From an uncultured Bacteroides sp. (GTDB lineage Bacteria > Bacteroidota > Bacteroidia > Bacteroidales > Bacteroidaceae), in assembly GCA_949296855.1 (NCBI GenBank), contig CASFRN010000108.1:1-64000 (forward strand): a stretch of DNA of 64,000 nt, in the 5' to 3' direction. Shown in pieces: positions 7,067 to 15,600 of this stretch (positions are counted from its first letter, which is position 1; the number at the start of each line of letters is the position of its first letter). Made by a program: the position numbers and the translations under genes. The notes below the pieces were generated by a model. That model had not been told where the DNA came from, ran no database searches, and worked only from the letters and a program-made list of their open reading frames with translations.

Positions 7067-10000
7067 TTAATTATTCATGTTCATATCACAAACTCTATTA
7101 CTCAAATCATTTATTACACCGATAATAGGATAAAAGAATAATGTCTCCTCAATCACATCCTCCTTACTAACATCTTTTGATTGCAATTTCAGATTCACAC
7201 CCTTCTCAATATAAGTCTCAAGATTTTCATTAAAACAATCAAGAGCTAATTGAGTATAACTCGGATCTATTCCAAAATTACTACTTAAAGACATACTTTT
7301 AGCTAATTTCAAAAAAATAAAATCGACAAACTTTTTAACTTCGTCAGTTACATCCTCATATAAAGCCTCAACATTGCTATATACATCATTTGTTACTAAC
7401 TTATTTGTCAAAAGTATGGCTTTAGTGCTTCTTATATTATTAGGCTCATGCCCTAAAAACAAACCACCTTTACAAGTAGCCTCTTTCGGATTAATAGTAT
7501 TAATTATTAATTTTATGTCCTTTATATCAGTATCATTATAAATCAATTCGAAAATTTTAGTTGTTAATTCTTCAAGTGTCCTTTGATTTGGAGTTAATAC
7601 AGAAATAACTTTAGAACCATTTCCACTAAACGCAATGTTTGATGGAGACTGCAAGCCACAAATCTTCATTAAATTCGCTATATGATAAACAATAGCAGAA
7701 TAAAAAATAAAGAATACAATCTTCTGAGTACTATCCCTTGCCAATATAGCATTAAAATCCACTTTATCAACCATTCCAAACTTCTTTATTTCTTCATTTT
7801 CTGAAAGAGAAAATAAAAATGAAGCAACTTCAGAAGAATTTCCTAAATTCCCAGCAGTCATATTCGCTAACATATCTTTCAACTCTTTTGTCCCTTCAAG
7901 ATTAACAATAAATTCATCTTTAAACTGACGTATAATCCCATTCAGGCTGCCATTGTTCACAGCAACCAAGGTATTGCCAAATAGAGCATCAGCAGCAAAT
8001 CGCATAGAAGTAATACATTTCACGCCATTTGTATCAGCTATAACAACATCTGTTGTTCCGCCACCTATATCTATAGTAACAATGTCTGATACATCTGACC
8101 GAGTCTGCTGAAAATATGAATACGGGGCAATAGACTCTGTTATCATTACAGGATTACTTCCTGTACTAAAATATTTATGATAAGCATTATCCCATATTCT
8201 TTTAAATAATCCTTGCTTTAAAGGAGACATACTAATGGGATAGAAACATATAATTTGTGTTTGAGACAAACTTGCTCCGGATTGAATAACTTTAGCACGA
8301 ATCATCATAAAAAGAGATTCTATATAGCATCGAATTTTCTCTTCATTATCGGAACTCATTTGACTCCATTTTAAGTTAGGAATATAATCATTGTACTTAG
8401 GACCAACTACTGCTTTATTATACATAAACGCAGGAGAGGCATTTCCAAAAGCCACATACGAACCATTTCCACTTTCGTTTATGCCAGCATTATTCTTATC
8501 CATACAAAGCACCGTACGCATAGGGAATCGGCTTATAGCCCCTGCACCTATCGCTTCCGGTATAAATTCTCCTCTCAAATGATTAATAGGTGTATCATCA
8601 CTGGGTTTGAACAATAAACATAATTGTGGCTGATCCTTACCAAATTCAAAAGCCTTTGGCAGTGTATTTTTACTATCGGAATATTCAATATGTGTATTAG
8701 ATGTACCAAAATCTATAGCAAAAGACAATATTGTGTTCCCTGTTCTTGGCTGAAATTTAGGTATCATCAAACCACTGCCACCGCGTTCTTTCCCCTCTTT
8801 AGTTCTTATTGTTATCCGAGCAAAATCAAAAGTTTGCTTATCTATAATATATGTTTTTGTCCTATCATCTGTAACAATATCCACATTCCTTACCACAAAG
8901 TCCGGAGTGAAAAAACCTTGTGTCTGATGATGACAAATACAAGAAAAATCTTTATTCAAATTATAATCTCCAACAAGAACAATACGATAATGAGCATCTG
9001 AATCCTGAGCAAATTTTACAGGTGGGAATACGCCGACAGCAAAATCTTCAGGCGGTAAAACAATAGCCCCTTGATTATTCGCTTGGTCTGCTTTTACATC
9101 AAGCGTATAAATCCTCTTATATTCCACTTCATTTCCATTCTGAATAGGAATTCGTAATGTTACTTCTACCCCCGATGCTATTTGCTTTATGTCAATTGTA
9201 TGCTTGCCTGATGGAGCACTACCCTGTAAATCTTCTACTGAAAAATAATCAAAATAAAGATCTGTTACCGGAAGCAAATAACCTTCTTCCCTCCCACTTT
9301 GACTACTATAATTTCCATCAAAGAAATAATCTGTATTAATAGCTGAAGGCAACTTTACAATCTTATCACTTAAAAAATCACTTATCGTAAGATAAGGATA
9401 AGGAATATTAACCCCCGGCAAACGACGGGTTTCCAAACTAGCAGAATCATAATAGGGTACTTGAATATTTCTTCCAAATGAAGTTCCAAGATACACAAGC
9501 CTTTCATACGTAGTATTTTTTATAACCGGCAATACTAAAGGTTTCATTTGAACTGTTATACTTGGTTTAATCTCAAAATCGGAATGTCCAGCTACAACAG
9601 GCCTTTTACAATGGAAAGGAAATCCATTTATTTCTATCTGATACTTCGTTGTTAAATCAACTGCTGTTTCAAGAATTTCATAATTGCTATCTATATATGA
9701 CTTTTTCCCTGCCACCACTTGTTGACAAGACATTTGTATCTTATTAATCTCATTTTTCAGTTCATCATCAAGCACATAATAAACAGCATCAAGATAGTGT
9801 GCGACTTCCGGATAATACGCATTAAAATCTGGATTTGAAAAACTAAATGCATATAAATATTTCAGAAATTCAGGATCTCTCTTATCTAATGAGGCGTATT
9901 TTGTATCAAAAGCATAATCAGTTACAAAGCAAAGCTCCTTAGATATAGCTATTTCATTATTAGCAGTGGAAAAGAACAAAGTTGCAGGAGATGTAGCACC

Positions 10001-10543
10001 AATAATATGCATAGGCTTCTGTCCAGCCCCCTTGTATTTCAGAATATAAATATTATTCATCTTTCCAAAGTTATAAGGATCGTTACCCATAGCATCTTGC
10101 TTCAAAAACATATCCAACGCTTTACCGACAATTTTATGGACTTTAGAAGAAGAATTACAAAGCGTTTGAATCTCTTTTGAACGCTGCCAAACAACAATCT
10201 CTAATCTATCTTCTAATGAAGGAAAAGAAAAAAACAATTGTGCTATATCCAACGTATCTGAAACCATCTTATGATAAATAGTATTTCCATGAAGACATTG
10301 CAGTACGTGCTGCACACTCATATCAGCTATTGTTTTAGGGGCAACCTTATTAAAAGCTTCTTTAACAAGTTCAATTCTAGCAAAAGGTGACGGAATAGAA
10401 GTTATTTCCTTTTGTGTAGTCGTAGTTTCAGATATTGCATCTACATATCCGTGATTATAAGTTGTAGCAGATGTTGTACTCCAATCAACTATTGTTGAAG
10501 CATTTTTACCTCCATCTTTATTTATTCTAAATATATATCCCAT
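7067..10543 (-). CDS. large protein with an actin/Hsp70-type (ASKHA) ATPase domain
   Basis: At 1158 residues this is the largest gene of the operon. The ATPase signature motifs are in order: phosphate-1 AIDFGTSNTH near residue 608, phosphate-2 TIDIGGGTTDVVIAD near 824 and the adenosine motif AFSGNGSKV near 968. They place an actin/Hsp70 fold in roughly residues 600-1000. The first 600 residues have no recognisable motif and are rich in beta-type sequence; the last 150 are helical. Normal DnaK is about 640 residues and has its ATPase at the N-terminus, so the domain order here is unlike DnaK. SrfB-like proteins are the nearest large ASKHA proteins I can think of, but I cannot establish homology. 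The gene starts 4 bp after the tubulin-like gene, so the two should be made together. Confidence 0.75.
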   Translation of the reverse strand: MGYIFRINKDGGKNASTIVDWSTTSATTYNHGYVDAISETTTTQKEITSIPSPFARIELVKEAFNKVAPKTIADMSVQHVLQCLHGNTIYHKMVSDTLDIAQLFFSFPSLEDRLEIVVWQRSKEIQTLCNSSSKVHKIVGKALDMFLKQDAMGNDPYNFGKMNNIYILKYKGAGQKPMHIIGATSPATLFFSTANNEIAISKELCFVTDYAFDTKYASLDKRDPEFLKYLYAFSFSNPDFNAYYPEVAHYLDAVYYVLDDELKNEINKIQMSCQQVVAGKKSYIDSNYEILETAVDLTTKYQIEINGFPFHCKRPVVAGHSDFEIKPSITVQMKPLVLPVIKNTTYERLVYLGTSFGRNIQVPYYDSASLETRRLPGVNIPYPYLTISDFLSDKIVKLPSAINTDYFFDGNYSSQSGREEGYLLPVTDLYFDYFSVEDLQGSAPSGKHTIDIKQIASGVEVTLRIPIQNGNEVEYKRIYTLDVKADQANNQGAIVLPPEDFAVGVFPPVKFAQDSDAHYRIVLVGDYNLNKDFSCICHHQTQGFFTPDFVVRNVDIVTDDRTKTYIIDKQTFDFARITIRTKEGKERGGSGLMIPKFQPRTGNTILSFAIDFGTSNTHIEYSDSKNTLPKAFEFGKDQPQLCLLFKPSDDTPINHLRGEFIPEAIGAGAISRFPMRTVLCMDKNNAGINESGNGSYVAFGNASPAFMYNKAVVGPKYNDYIPNLKWSQMSSDNEEKIRCYIESLFMMIRAKVIQSGASLSQTQIICFYPISMSPLKQGLFKRIWDNAYHKYFSTGSNPVMITESIAPYSYFQQTRSDVSDIVTIDIGGGTTDVVIADTNGVKCITSMRFAADALFGNTLVAVNNGSLNGIIRQFKDEFIVNLEGTKELKDMLANMTAGNLGNSSEVASFLFSLSENEEIKKFGMVDKVDFNAILARDSTQKIVFFIFYSAIVYHIANLMKICGLQSPSNIAFSGNGSKVISVLTPNQRTLEELTTKIFELIYNDTDIKDIKLIINTINPKEATCKGGLFLGHEPNNIRSTKAILLTNKLVTNDVYSNVEALYEDVTDEVKKFVDFIFLKLAKSMSLSSNFGIDPSYTQLALDCFNENLETYIEKGVNLKLQSKDVSKEDVIEETLFFYPIIGVINDLSNRVCDMNMNN

Positions 10544-10547
10544 TTTC

Positions 10548-11972
10548 TTATATTTTAAGTTTGTCTGAACACAATTCGCTCGTAACTATATAAAACAATT
10601 CCATAAAAGCTTGAGGCGCACTAATATTCTGTTGAATTTTCGACAGGTTTTTACTAAGTTTTTCATCAATCAAATCATAACTCTTCTTCGCAAATGGATT
10701 ATAACCATATTTACATTCAGGCATTCCATTAATTTTATTCAAAACATCTGTGATGTCTTTATCATCAAGAAATGGCTTAAAAGCAATCTTATTCTTTGCC
10801 ATTTCTGAAAGCCAATCTTCATATTGCAACTTGAAACCAAGTAACCATCCATAAAAATCAGTCCTTAAAAATTCTTCCCCTAACAAAGAATTACGTTCTT
10901 TCGCCCATTTTTGAGAGACCATATGCGAATCATCCCTATTTGTCAAATAGCTCATCATCAAAGCAAATTGAGTCATAGGCTTTCTTAATAAATGCAAGGT
11001 TTTATTTCCAAAATCGGAAAAAGTTACACATTGCGGTGCATTAGTTGAATTAAGTCCAAACTCATGAAAACTTGTCATAAACGAACTCGAATGACCTTTA
11101 CTTGAAAAATCAACTACAGCCAATGCCGCCAACAATTCTATCAAATGAGCATCATTCTGTTGGTCTACTCCTCCATCACAATTCTTATAACCCCCTGAAG
11201 GCAAAACATCTCCTAAATAATACATATCATTTAGAGTTCCATTCCCGGTGACATTTTTTTCATAATAATTCAATGCGGCCTTAGCTTTTGTAATAAAAGA
11301 ATCTGCTTGAATAGCACTTTTATCATTGACTTTCAAACTAAAATATGGAAGCAATGTCACAGCACCTATTGGAGCGGAAGATAGAGCTGTATTAGAACTG
11401 GTTCTCAACGTTTTAAGTAAAAGAGGAAATCCACTCGCACCAGTTCCGCCGAAGATGGAACTGATTATAATAACTTTATCTCCTTGTACAAAATCATTCT
11501 CAAAAGCTTTAAATTCTTGACTTTGTGTAAATTGATTCAATACAATACTACCAATATTAGGATTTCCTTTAAATCCTACATTCATATCCGATGACAGATT
11601 TGTATCAGAAAAGAGCATTCGCATGAAAGCCTGATTTTCCCTACTCATCATACTCAGTTCAATATAATTCTCAAAGTTCACGCCGGATGTACCAATTAAA
11701 GGTAATAAAAATTCCCCCTCATTGAAAGAAGATATATCCGTTGAAAAGAATTTATTTTTTGTATTACTGCTGAATTGAAGAGAATTATGTATCTCCCTAT
11801 ACGAACTCATTAATTTTGTAGTTCTTTCTAAATCCCCATTTGAATAATCAGGATCAATAATCATCGGAACTATTTCATCTTTGCATACAATGCCATTTGC
11901 CAACAACATTGTAAGCGAACGAAGGACACGAGAACCTGACCCTCCAATAGCATATACATATAACTTACCCAT
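10548..11972 (-). CDS. tubulin/FtsZ-like GTPase (Tubulin_2-like)
   Basis: A 474-residue protein with the nucleotide-binding elements of the tubulin/FtsZ superfamily. They are an N-terminal glycine loop (YAIGGSGSRVLRSL, residues 7-20) and a tubulin signature loop FGGTGASGFPLL near residue 172, which fits GGGTGSG of FtsZ. A hydrophobic strand (DKVIIISSI) comes directly before the signature loop, as expected for the fold. It is not FtsZ: the spacing and C-terminus differ, and the cell-division context is missing. Proteins of this kind (PF13809) occur with vWA and other NTPase genes, which fits this operon. Whether it polymerises cannot be told from sequence. Confidence 0.72.
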   Translation of the reverse strand: MGKLYVYAIGGSGSRVLRSLTMLLANGIVCKDEIVPMIIDPDYSNGDLERTTKLMSSYREIHNSLQFSSNTKNKFFSTDISSFNEGEFLLPLIGTSGVNFENYIELSMMSRENQAFMRMLFSDTNLSSDMNVGFKGNPNIGSIVLNQFTQSQEFKAFENDFVQGDKVIIISSIFGGTGASGFPLLLKTLRTSSNTALSSAPIGAVTLLPYFSLKVNDKSAIQADSFITKAKAALNYYEKNVTGNGTLNDMYYLGDVLPSGGYKNCDGGVDQQNDAHLIELLAALAVVDFSSKGHSSSFMTSFHEFGLNSTNAPQCVTFSDFGNKTLHLLRKPMTQFALMMSYLTNRDDSHMVSQKWAKERNSLLGEEFLRTDFYGWLLGFKLQYEDWLSEMAKNKIAFKPFLDDKDITDVLNKINGMPECKYGYNPFAKKSYDLIDEKLSKNLSKIQQNISAPQAFMELFYIVTSELCSDKLKI

Positions 11973-11992
11973 ATACCTATAAATTGCAACAG

Positions 11993-12409
11993 TTAGAATT
12001 TTTGGAAAGGAACATATTTAGCAACACTACCCCATTTAATTATCAAAGACATAAGCACAAAGAATACAAAAGCCCATATTGAATTAGCTAAACAAAAGCC
12101 AAAACAATCAAGATAAGTCCATTCCTCATCAATACTTACTTCATTATTGATAAGAGGAGTCACCGTATAATATAAAGCAACTCCCATATTCAACACAATG
12201 TTTATCCCTGCATAAATCAGCCACCAAAATGTTTGTCTCCTGACAGGTGCAAGACCATAATAAAATACGGCACAAACAATCAGAGAAAATACAACCAAGA
12301 ATATCCCTATATGCAAATATCCTGGTATCGTTTCATACAAATAGTTATCTAACAATACATCATAAAAACCATTTGTATAATAATAAATGGTACTAAAGAA
12401 ATCCTCCAT
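11993..12409 (-). CDS. three-helix membrane protein
   Basis: A 138-residue protein with membrane helices at about 31-52, 61-83 and 101-125 and a charged C-terminus. No family is recognised. It lies 1 bp from the vWA lipoprotein gene and 20 bp from the tubulin-like gene, so it belongs to the operon. It may form part of the membrane complex with the ZorAB-like motor, but nothing in the sequence states its role. Confidence 0.6.
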   Translation of the reverse strand: MEDFFSTIYYYTNGFYDVLLDNYLYETIPGYLHIGIFLVVFSLIVCAVFYYGLAPVRRQTFWWLIYAGINIVLNMGVALYYTVTPLINNEVSIDEEWTYLDCFGFCLANSIWAFVFFVLMSLIIKWGSVAKYVPFQKF

Positions 12410-12410
12410 A

Positions 12411-13616
12411 CTATTGTAGTGTTATGTTTATAGTAAAAATATTTTTATCTTTATTTGAATATGCGTTATAAACGCCTTCAATCAAGCTCTTAACACCTAA
12501 AGTTTTACCTTCTGGAGGAATACCAGTACCCTCATAATCTGAATCTTCTATCCATTGAGGCAACTTGTTTTGATACTCAATACATAGTTTACCCGGTGAA
12601 GGATGATTTGTCATTATAGACATTATACACATATTATCTTCCATTTCAATATTAGAAATAGTATATCCTGAGGGCAATTTGTAAGCATCATAATTTAAAA
12701 TTGACTCTTTCCCTACTATAATATCCGACACATCAAATTTATACATCAAAGTATATGAGTCACCGTGTCTATCTTTATCCCATTCCTTAACTTTTACAGA
12801 ACCAACTGACTCTCCTTTCATTCTAGCATTTTTAGTACATATTTCAGGTATAACTGATTTTGCCGATTGCAACACCAACATTCCATCATTCACTATATTA
12901 GGCAACTCTATTACCTTTTTTACTTTAGATGCGTCACCAAAAACCCATACATAAAAAGGTAAACTTTGATTACAAGTCAATCCGCCCGGATAATATTTAC
13001 CGTCAAAATCTGAATTAAATTTTAATATAGCTATGGAAAGTTCTGAATTTTCATTCAAACCTTTTGTCAACAAATTCGTTATACCAGATTTTGCTGTTTC
13101 CAAATTTCCTACATTACTGGCAAAGCAATAATCTGAGACAAGTAACGTTACACTTTCCGACTTAGCTTCTGCAAAAGCCATCGAAAGTATATCATCTAAT
13201 TTCGTAAAACTAGCCGTACAATTACTCCATATTTGCTGAAGAAACGGTTCGATACCACCATTAAAAGAAACGATTTCCGTATTTATATAATTAAGTGTTA
13301 TAGTATCACCTGAATCTACATTCAATTGTTCATCAAGCCTATCATATAGATTTTTCAATATTTCTTTTGCTCTTGAATTTCCTTTGAAATACCCTTTCAT
13401 ACTACCTGAATTTTCTACCATAAAATGATAATATGAAGGTGATTCAGCTATAGTGGTATTGGATATTGTATCATTTTTTTCACTTGAACTTTCCATGTGT
13501 GTTTTACGTCCATTACATGAAGTCAACAATAAAATTACAACAAACAATATTGAAAAGATTCTTAAAAATATTGTCCGTAACCTTTGATTAAATGTAAAAC
13601 ATACATCTATAACCAT
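12411..13616 (-). CDS. von Willebrand factor A-domain lipoprotein
   Basis: From the ATG at 13616 the protein has 401 residues. It opens with a lipoprotein signal peptide (FSILFVVILLLTSC), so I prefer this start to the one at 13682, which adds residues without a signal character. The mature part begins with a vWA domain: FMVENSGSMKG is a MIDAS motif in which the first Asp is replaced by Glu, SFTKLDDIL supplies the usual Thr, and TLLVSDYCF the later Asp. The C-terminal 170 residues are probably beta-rich. vWA proteins bind partners through a metal ion. As the first gene of the operon it may be the outward-facing sensor or ligand-binding part; this is inference. Confidence 0.7.
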   Translation of the reverse strand: MVIDVCFTFNQRLRTIFLRIFSILFVVILLLTSCNGRKTHMESSSEKNDTISNTTIAESPSYYHFMVENSGSMKGYFKGNSRAKEILKNLYDRLDEQLNVDSGDTITLNYINTEIVSFNGGIEPFLQQIWSNCTASFTKLDDILSMAFAEAKSESVTLLVSDYCFASNVGNLETAKSGITNLLTKGLNENSELSIAILKFNSDFDGKYYPGGLTCNQSLPFYVWVFGDASKVKKVIELPNIVNDGMLVLQSAKSVIPEICTKNARMKGESVGSVKVKEWDKDRHGDSYTLMYKFDVSDIIVGKESILNYDAYKLPSGYTISNIEMEDNMCIMSIMTNHPSPGKLCIEYQNKLPQWIEDSDYEGTGIPPEGKTLGVKSLIEGVYNAYSNKDKNIFTINITLQ

Positions 13617-13684
13617 AAAGCATTTTTCGTATTCTGCCAGGCTACCACAGCAGAGATTTAAAACAAAGGTTAACCCATACACAC

Positions 13685-13720
13685 AAAAAACGTGGAGCCA
13701 GTCCTGTCACTCGTTCCACG
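13685..13720 (-). terminator. Hairpin plus T-run on the minus strand, upstream of the operon
   Basis: On the minus strand CGTGGA (13720-13715) pairs with TCCACG (13696-13691), and the stem is followed directly by six T. It lies just beyond the stop of the reading frame at 13721-14014 and about 70 bp before the first operon gene. It looks like an intrinsic terminator for a short upstream transcript and should insulate the operon from it. Confidence 0.5.
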
Positions 13721-14014
13721 CTATAAAGGCTCTCGCATTGCCCAGTTTGTCGAAACGAGCAACGCCGAAAGCCCCACGCCGATGTTTGTATATAGTTCAC
13801 CCTTTCCCTTACCATCTATATAATAAGGAACACTATGGGCTGTACATATAAAACACCCCTTGGGGCGTTCCCGTTGCTTTGTTTTTGACAAACTGTATTG
13901 AACTTGCGAGATTCTTATAGCGTCAAAACCAAAGCGTCCAGTAACGCCTTTTATATGTATGCATTCCCACCCGACCCTTCCATAAAAGGAATTATCGGCA
14001 TGGGAATGCCACAA
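13721..14014 (-). CDS. small ORF or non-coding RNA of unknown nature ending in a terminator
   Basis: A 97-codon frame starts at the ATG at 14014 and stops 1 bp before the terminator-like hairpin at 13720-13685. The product (GRVGWECIHIKGVTGRFGFD in its first third, then many charged residues) matches no family I know, and its composition differs from its A+T-rich neighbours. The DNA has several short palindromes, such as around CACCCCTTGGGGCG (13854-13867), which would also fit a structured RNA of about 300 nt. I am unsure which it is. Either way it appears to be a separate minus-strand transcript ahead of the ten-gene operon. Confidence 0.3.
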   Translation of the reverse strand: MWHSHADNSFYGRVGWECIHIKGVTGRFGFDAIRISQVQYSLSKTKQRERPKGCFICTAHSVPYYIDGKGKGELYTNIGVGLSALLVSTNWAMREPL

Positions 14015-14124
14015 ATGTAAACAATAGTTCCGATATAATCAAATGAATCAAGAAATTTTATACATCTATTTCAGGAACAAAGAATGTTTTGCAACATCCA
14101 ACTTAAACAAACAACAAACAATTG

Positions 14125-14155
14125 TTGCATTTCTCAATAAAAATCGTGACCTTTG
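14125..14155 (+). promoter_or_regulatory. Candidate promoter for the GHKL ATPase/STAS pair
   Basis: TTG (14125-14127), a 20-base spacer and GACCTTTG (14148-14155) differ from the Bacteroides consensus only in the first base of the -7 box. The ATG at 14241 is about 85 bp downstream. Confidence 0.45.
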
Positions 14156-14240
14156 CGACAGGTTAATCAATTAAGATTGTTTCCATGGATAAGCATCGTA
14201 GCGGAAGCAGGTGTTTTTTCAGGGGATTTTTGTATTGTAT

Positions 14241-14386
14241 ATGCATCATAACGTAAATATACCTAATGTAGATAGAGACGATAGAATCGGAAGTGCATTC
14301 AATCATCTATTTCGAGTGGTTATGCAAACAGAAAATCACCTTGACGGCGAGTTGATATGGGACTTGAAGAACTCACGTTTTTCCAT
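14241..14386 (+). pseudogene. N-terminal part of the GHKL ATPase, one base out of frame
   Basis: From the ATG at 14241 a frame encodes about 43 residues ending in ENHLDGELIWDLKN. The next frame, one base back, continues with LTFFHPFYLAPLSIY. In this family of ATPases a Trp-Asp-(Leu/Phe) segment is normally followed directly by 'FxxPFxLxPLAxY', so the two pieces look like one protein split by a single-base loss in 14366-14380. I see no convincing slippery heptamer, so a mutation is likelier than programmed frameshifting. A sequencing error is possible too. Confidence 0.5.
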
Positions 14387-15145
14387 CCGTTTTATCTCGC
14401 CCCTTTATCTATCTACAAACAAAGTATAAAAAGACACGTAAAGTGTATCAATATTCCTGTACTGATTTCAAACTATTTTGATTTAGTGCATTTTGAGAAT
14501 CCGCTCTTTATAACAGAAAATATGGGATTAGACACCATATTGGAACCGTATATTGAAAGAAGCTACATCCCTATTTGCAAATTTGAACTCTGTAAAAGTA
14601 ATATAGATGGATTGCAAAGTGTTTTACAGAAAGTTATATTAAAACAAAGCAATTCTGATAAACGGATTATTTCTCCATTCTCTTATTTATTAGGAGAAAT
14701 TGTAGACAACATGAATGAACATTCGAAAGGTAAATATGGTTATATTTTCTCTCAATATTTGAAAAAAGAAAAATGTATTGACTTAGTGCTTGCCGATGAT
14801 GGCATAACCATATTTAGCAGCTATGTGAATTCAGGTAAATATATGGATGAAATAAATGGAGATGAGGCTATAGCACTAAAACTTGCAACAGAAGGCCGGT
14901 CTACCAAAAACAGACCGGATGCAGAAAACAGAGGATATGGCATATCTTCTTCAAAAGAAATGTTGGTTGAAGGACTTTCCGGTTCGTTTTTTATGCTTTC
15001 CGGAGGTGCTTTCCATAGGCACGATGCAAATGGAAACGTATCTGTAAAACTGCCTGATACAATTAATTGGAATGGAACTATCGTACTTATGAGAATACCT
15101 GTACAAGTGCCTAAAGGGTTTGATTATTATAATTATGTTCGATAA
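14357..15145 (+). CDS. GHKL-type (HATPase_c) ATP-binding protein
   Basis: This frame (262 residues from the ATG at 14357) holds the complete ATP-binding fold of the GHKL superfamily: an N-box-like helix LLGEIVDNMNEHS, the G1 region LVLADDGITIF and the G2 loop ENRGYGISSSKEML. There is no histidine-kinase dimerisation domain. Such stand-alone ATPases are often followed by a STAS-like DUF4325 protein, as here (11-nt overlap), in an arrangement recalling anti-sigma/anti-anti-sigma switches. The true N-terminus is probably encoded upstream in another frame (see 14241-14386), so this ORF may be a truncated product. It is transcribed away from the ten-gene operon. Confidence 0.7.
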   Translation: MGLEELTFFHPFYLAPLSIYKQSIKRHVKCINIPVLISNYFDLVHFENPLFITENMGLDTILEPYIERSYIPICKFELCKSNIDGLQSVLQKVILKQSNSDKRIISPFSYLLGEIVDNMNEHSKGKYGYIFSQYLKKEKCIDLVLADDGITIFSSYVNSGKYMDEINGDEAIALKLATEGRSTKNRPDAENRGYGISSSKEMLVEGLSGSFFMLSGGAFHRHDANGNVSVKLPDTINWNGTIVLMRIPVQVPKGFDYYNYVR

Positions 15146-15497
15146 AATAAATGATAGTGTTATGGATAAGATTTTTAAAATTTCCGAATTAATAAGCACG
15201 GATATCCGTTCTCGTGCAAACGCGAACATAATCCGCTCTGCAATTGATGGCATTAACGAGAGAATTGTCCTTGATTTTGACGGAGTTTGCTTTATCTCAC
15301 GTTCATTCACGGACGAATTGTATAATGTATTAGAAGAGCATAAAAACATTTCGTTTACAAACACTTCTGATAACATAAAAGCAATGCTTGATGCGGTTGA
15401 AAAAGGACGTAAAAGCACAAGAAACTTTAGCAATAGTTCCGAAATAAAGGAGTTCCATGATTTTGCAAGCCTTTCGGCATTTCTTGCTACAATTTGA
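15135..15497 (+). CDS. STAS-like domain protein (DUF4325)
   Basis: A 120-residue protein from the ATG at 15135, overlapping the ATPase gene by 11 nt. The core IVLDFDGVCFISRSFTDELY is the hallmark of DUF4325, a STAS-like fold in which a conserved Asp-Phe strand is followed by a Ser/Thr-rich helix cap. Members are usually paired with a GHKL ATPase, as here. By analogy with SpoIIAA/SpoIIAB the pair could form a phosphorylation or binding switch; no target gene is obvious. A strong hairpin follows at 15520-15561. Confidence 0.75.
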   Translation: MFDKINDSVMDKIFKISELISTDIRSRANANIIRSAIDGINERIVLDFDGVCFISRSFTDELYNVLEEHKNISFTNTSDNIKAMLDAVEKGRKSTRNFSNSSEIKEFHDFASLSAFLATI

Positions 15498-15519
15498 AAA
15501 CTCCGATAAAGAACACACC

Positions 15520-15561
15520 AATGCCCGTACAAGAGAACTTCCACGTCCTTGTACGGGCATT
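15520..15561. terminator. Bidirectional terminator between converging genes
   Basis: Perfect 14-base arms (15520-15533 and 15548-15561) enclose a 14-base loop. It lies between the end of the STAS gene (15497, plus) and the end of the small membrane peptide gene (15601, minus). Only short T-runs follow, so its strength is uncertain. Confidence 0.6.
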
Positions 15562-15600
15562 ATTCATTGATGGCTCAACAAACGCATCAATCCGCAAAAC

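Noticed and set aside
2476..13616. Calling the operon a classical Zorya system
   Set aside because: Only the ZorA/ZorB-type motor pair is shared. The Zorya effectors (ZorC/ZorD helicase, ZorE nuclease, ZorF/ZorG) are not present, and the tubulin-like, ASKHA and vWA genes are not part of the known types.
13617..13682. Start of the vWA lipoprotein at 13682
   Set aside because: The extra 22 residues do not look like a signal peptide start, while the ATG at 13616 gives a normal lipoprotein signal. A weak -7-like sequence (13672-13664) also lies after 13682.
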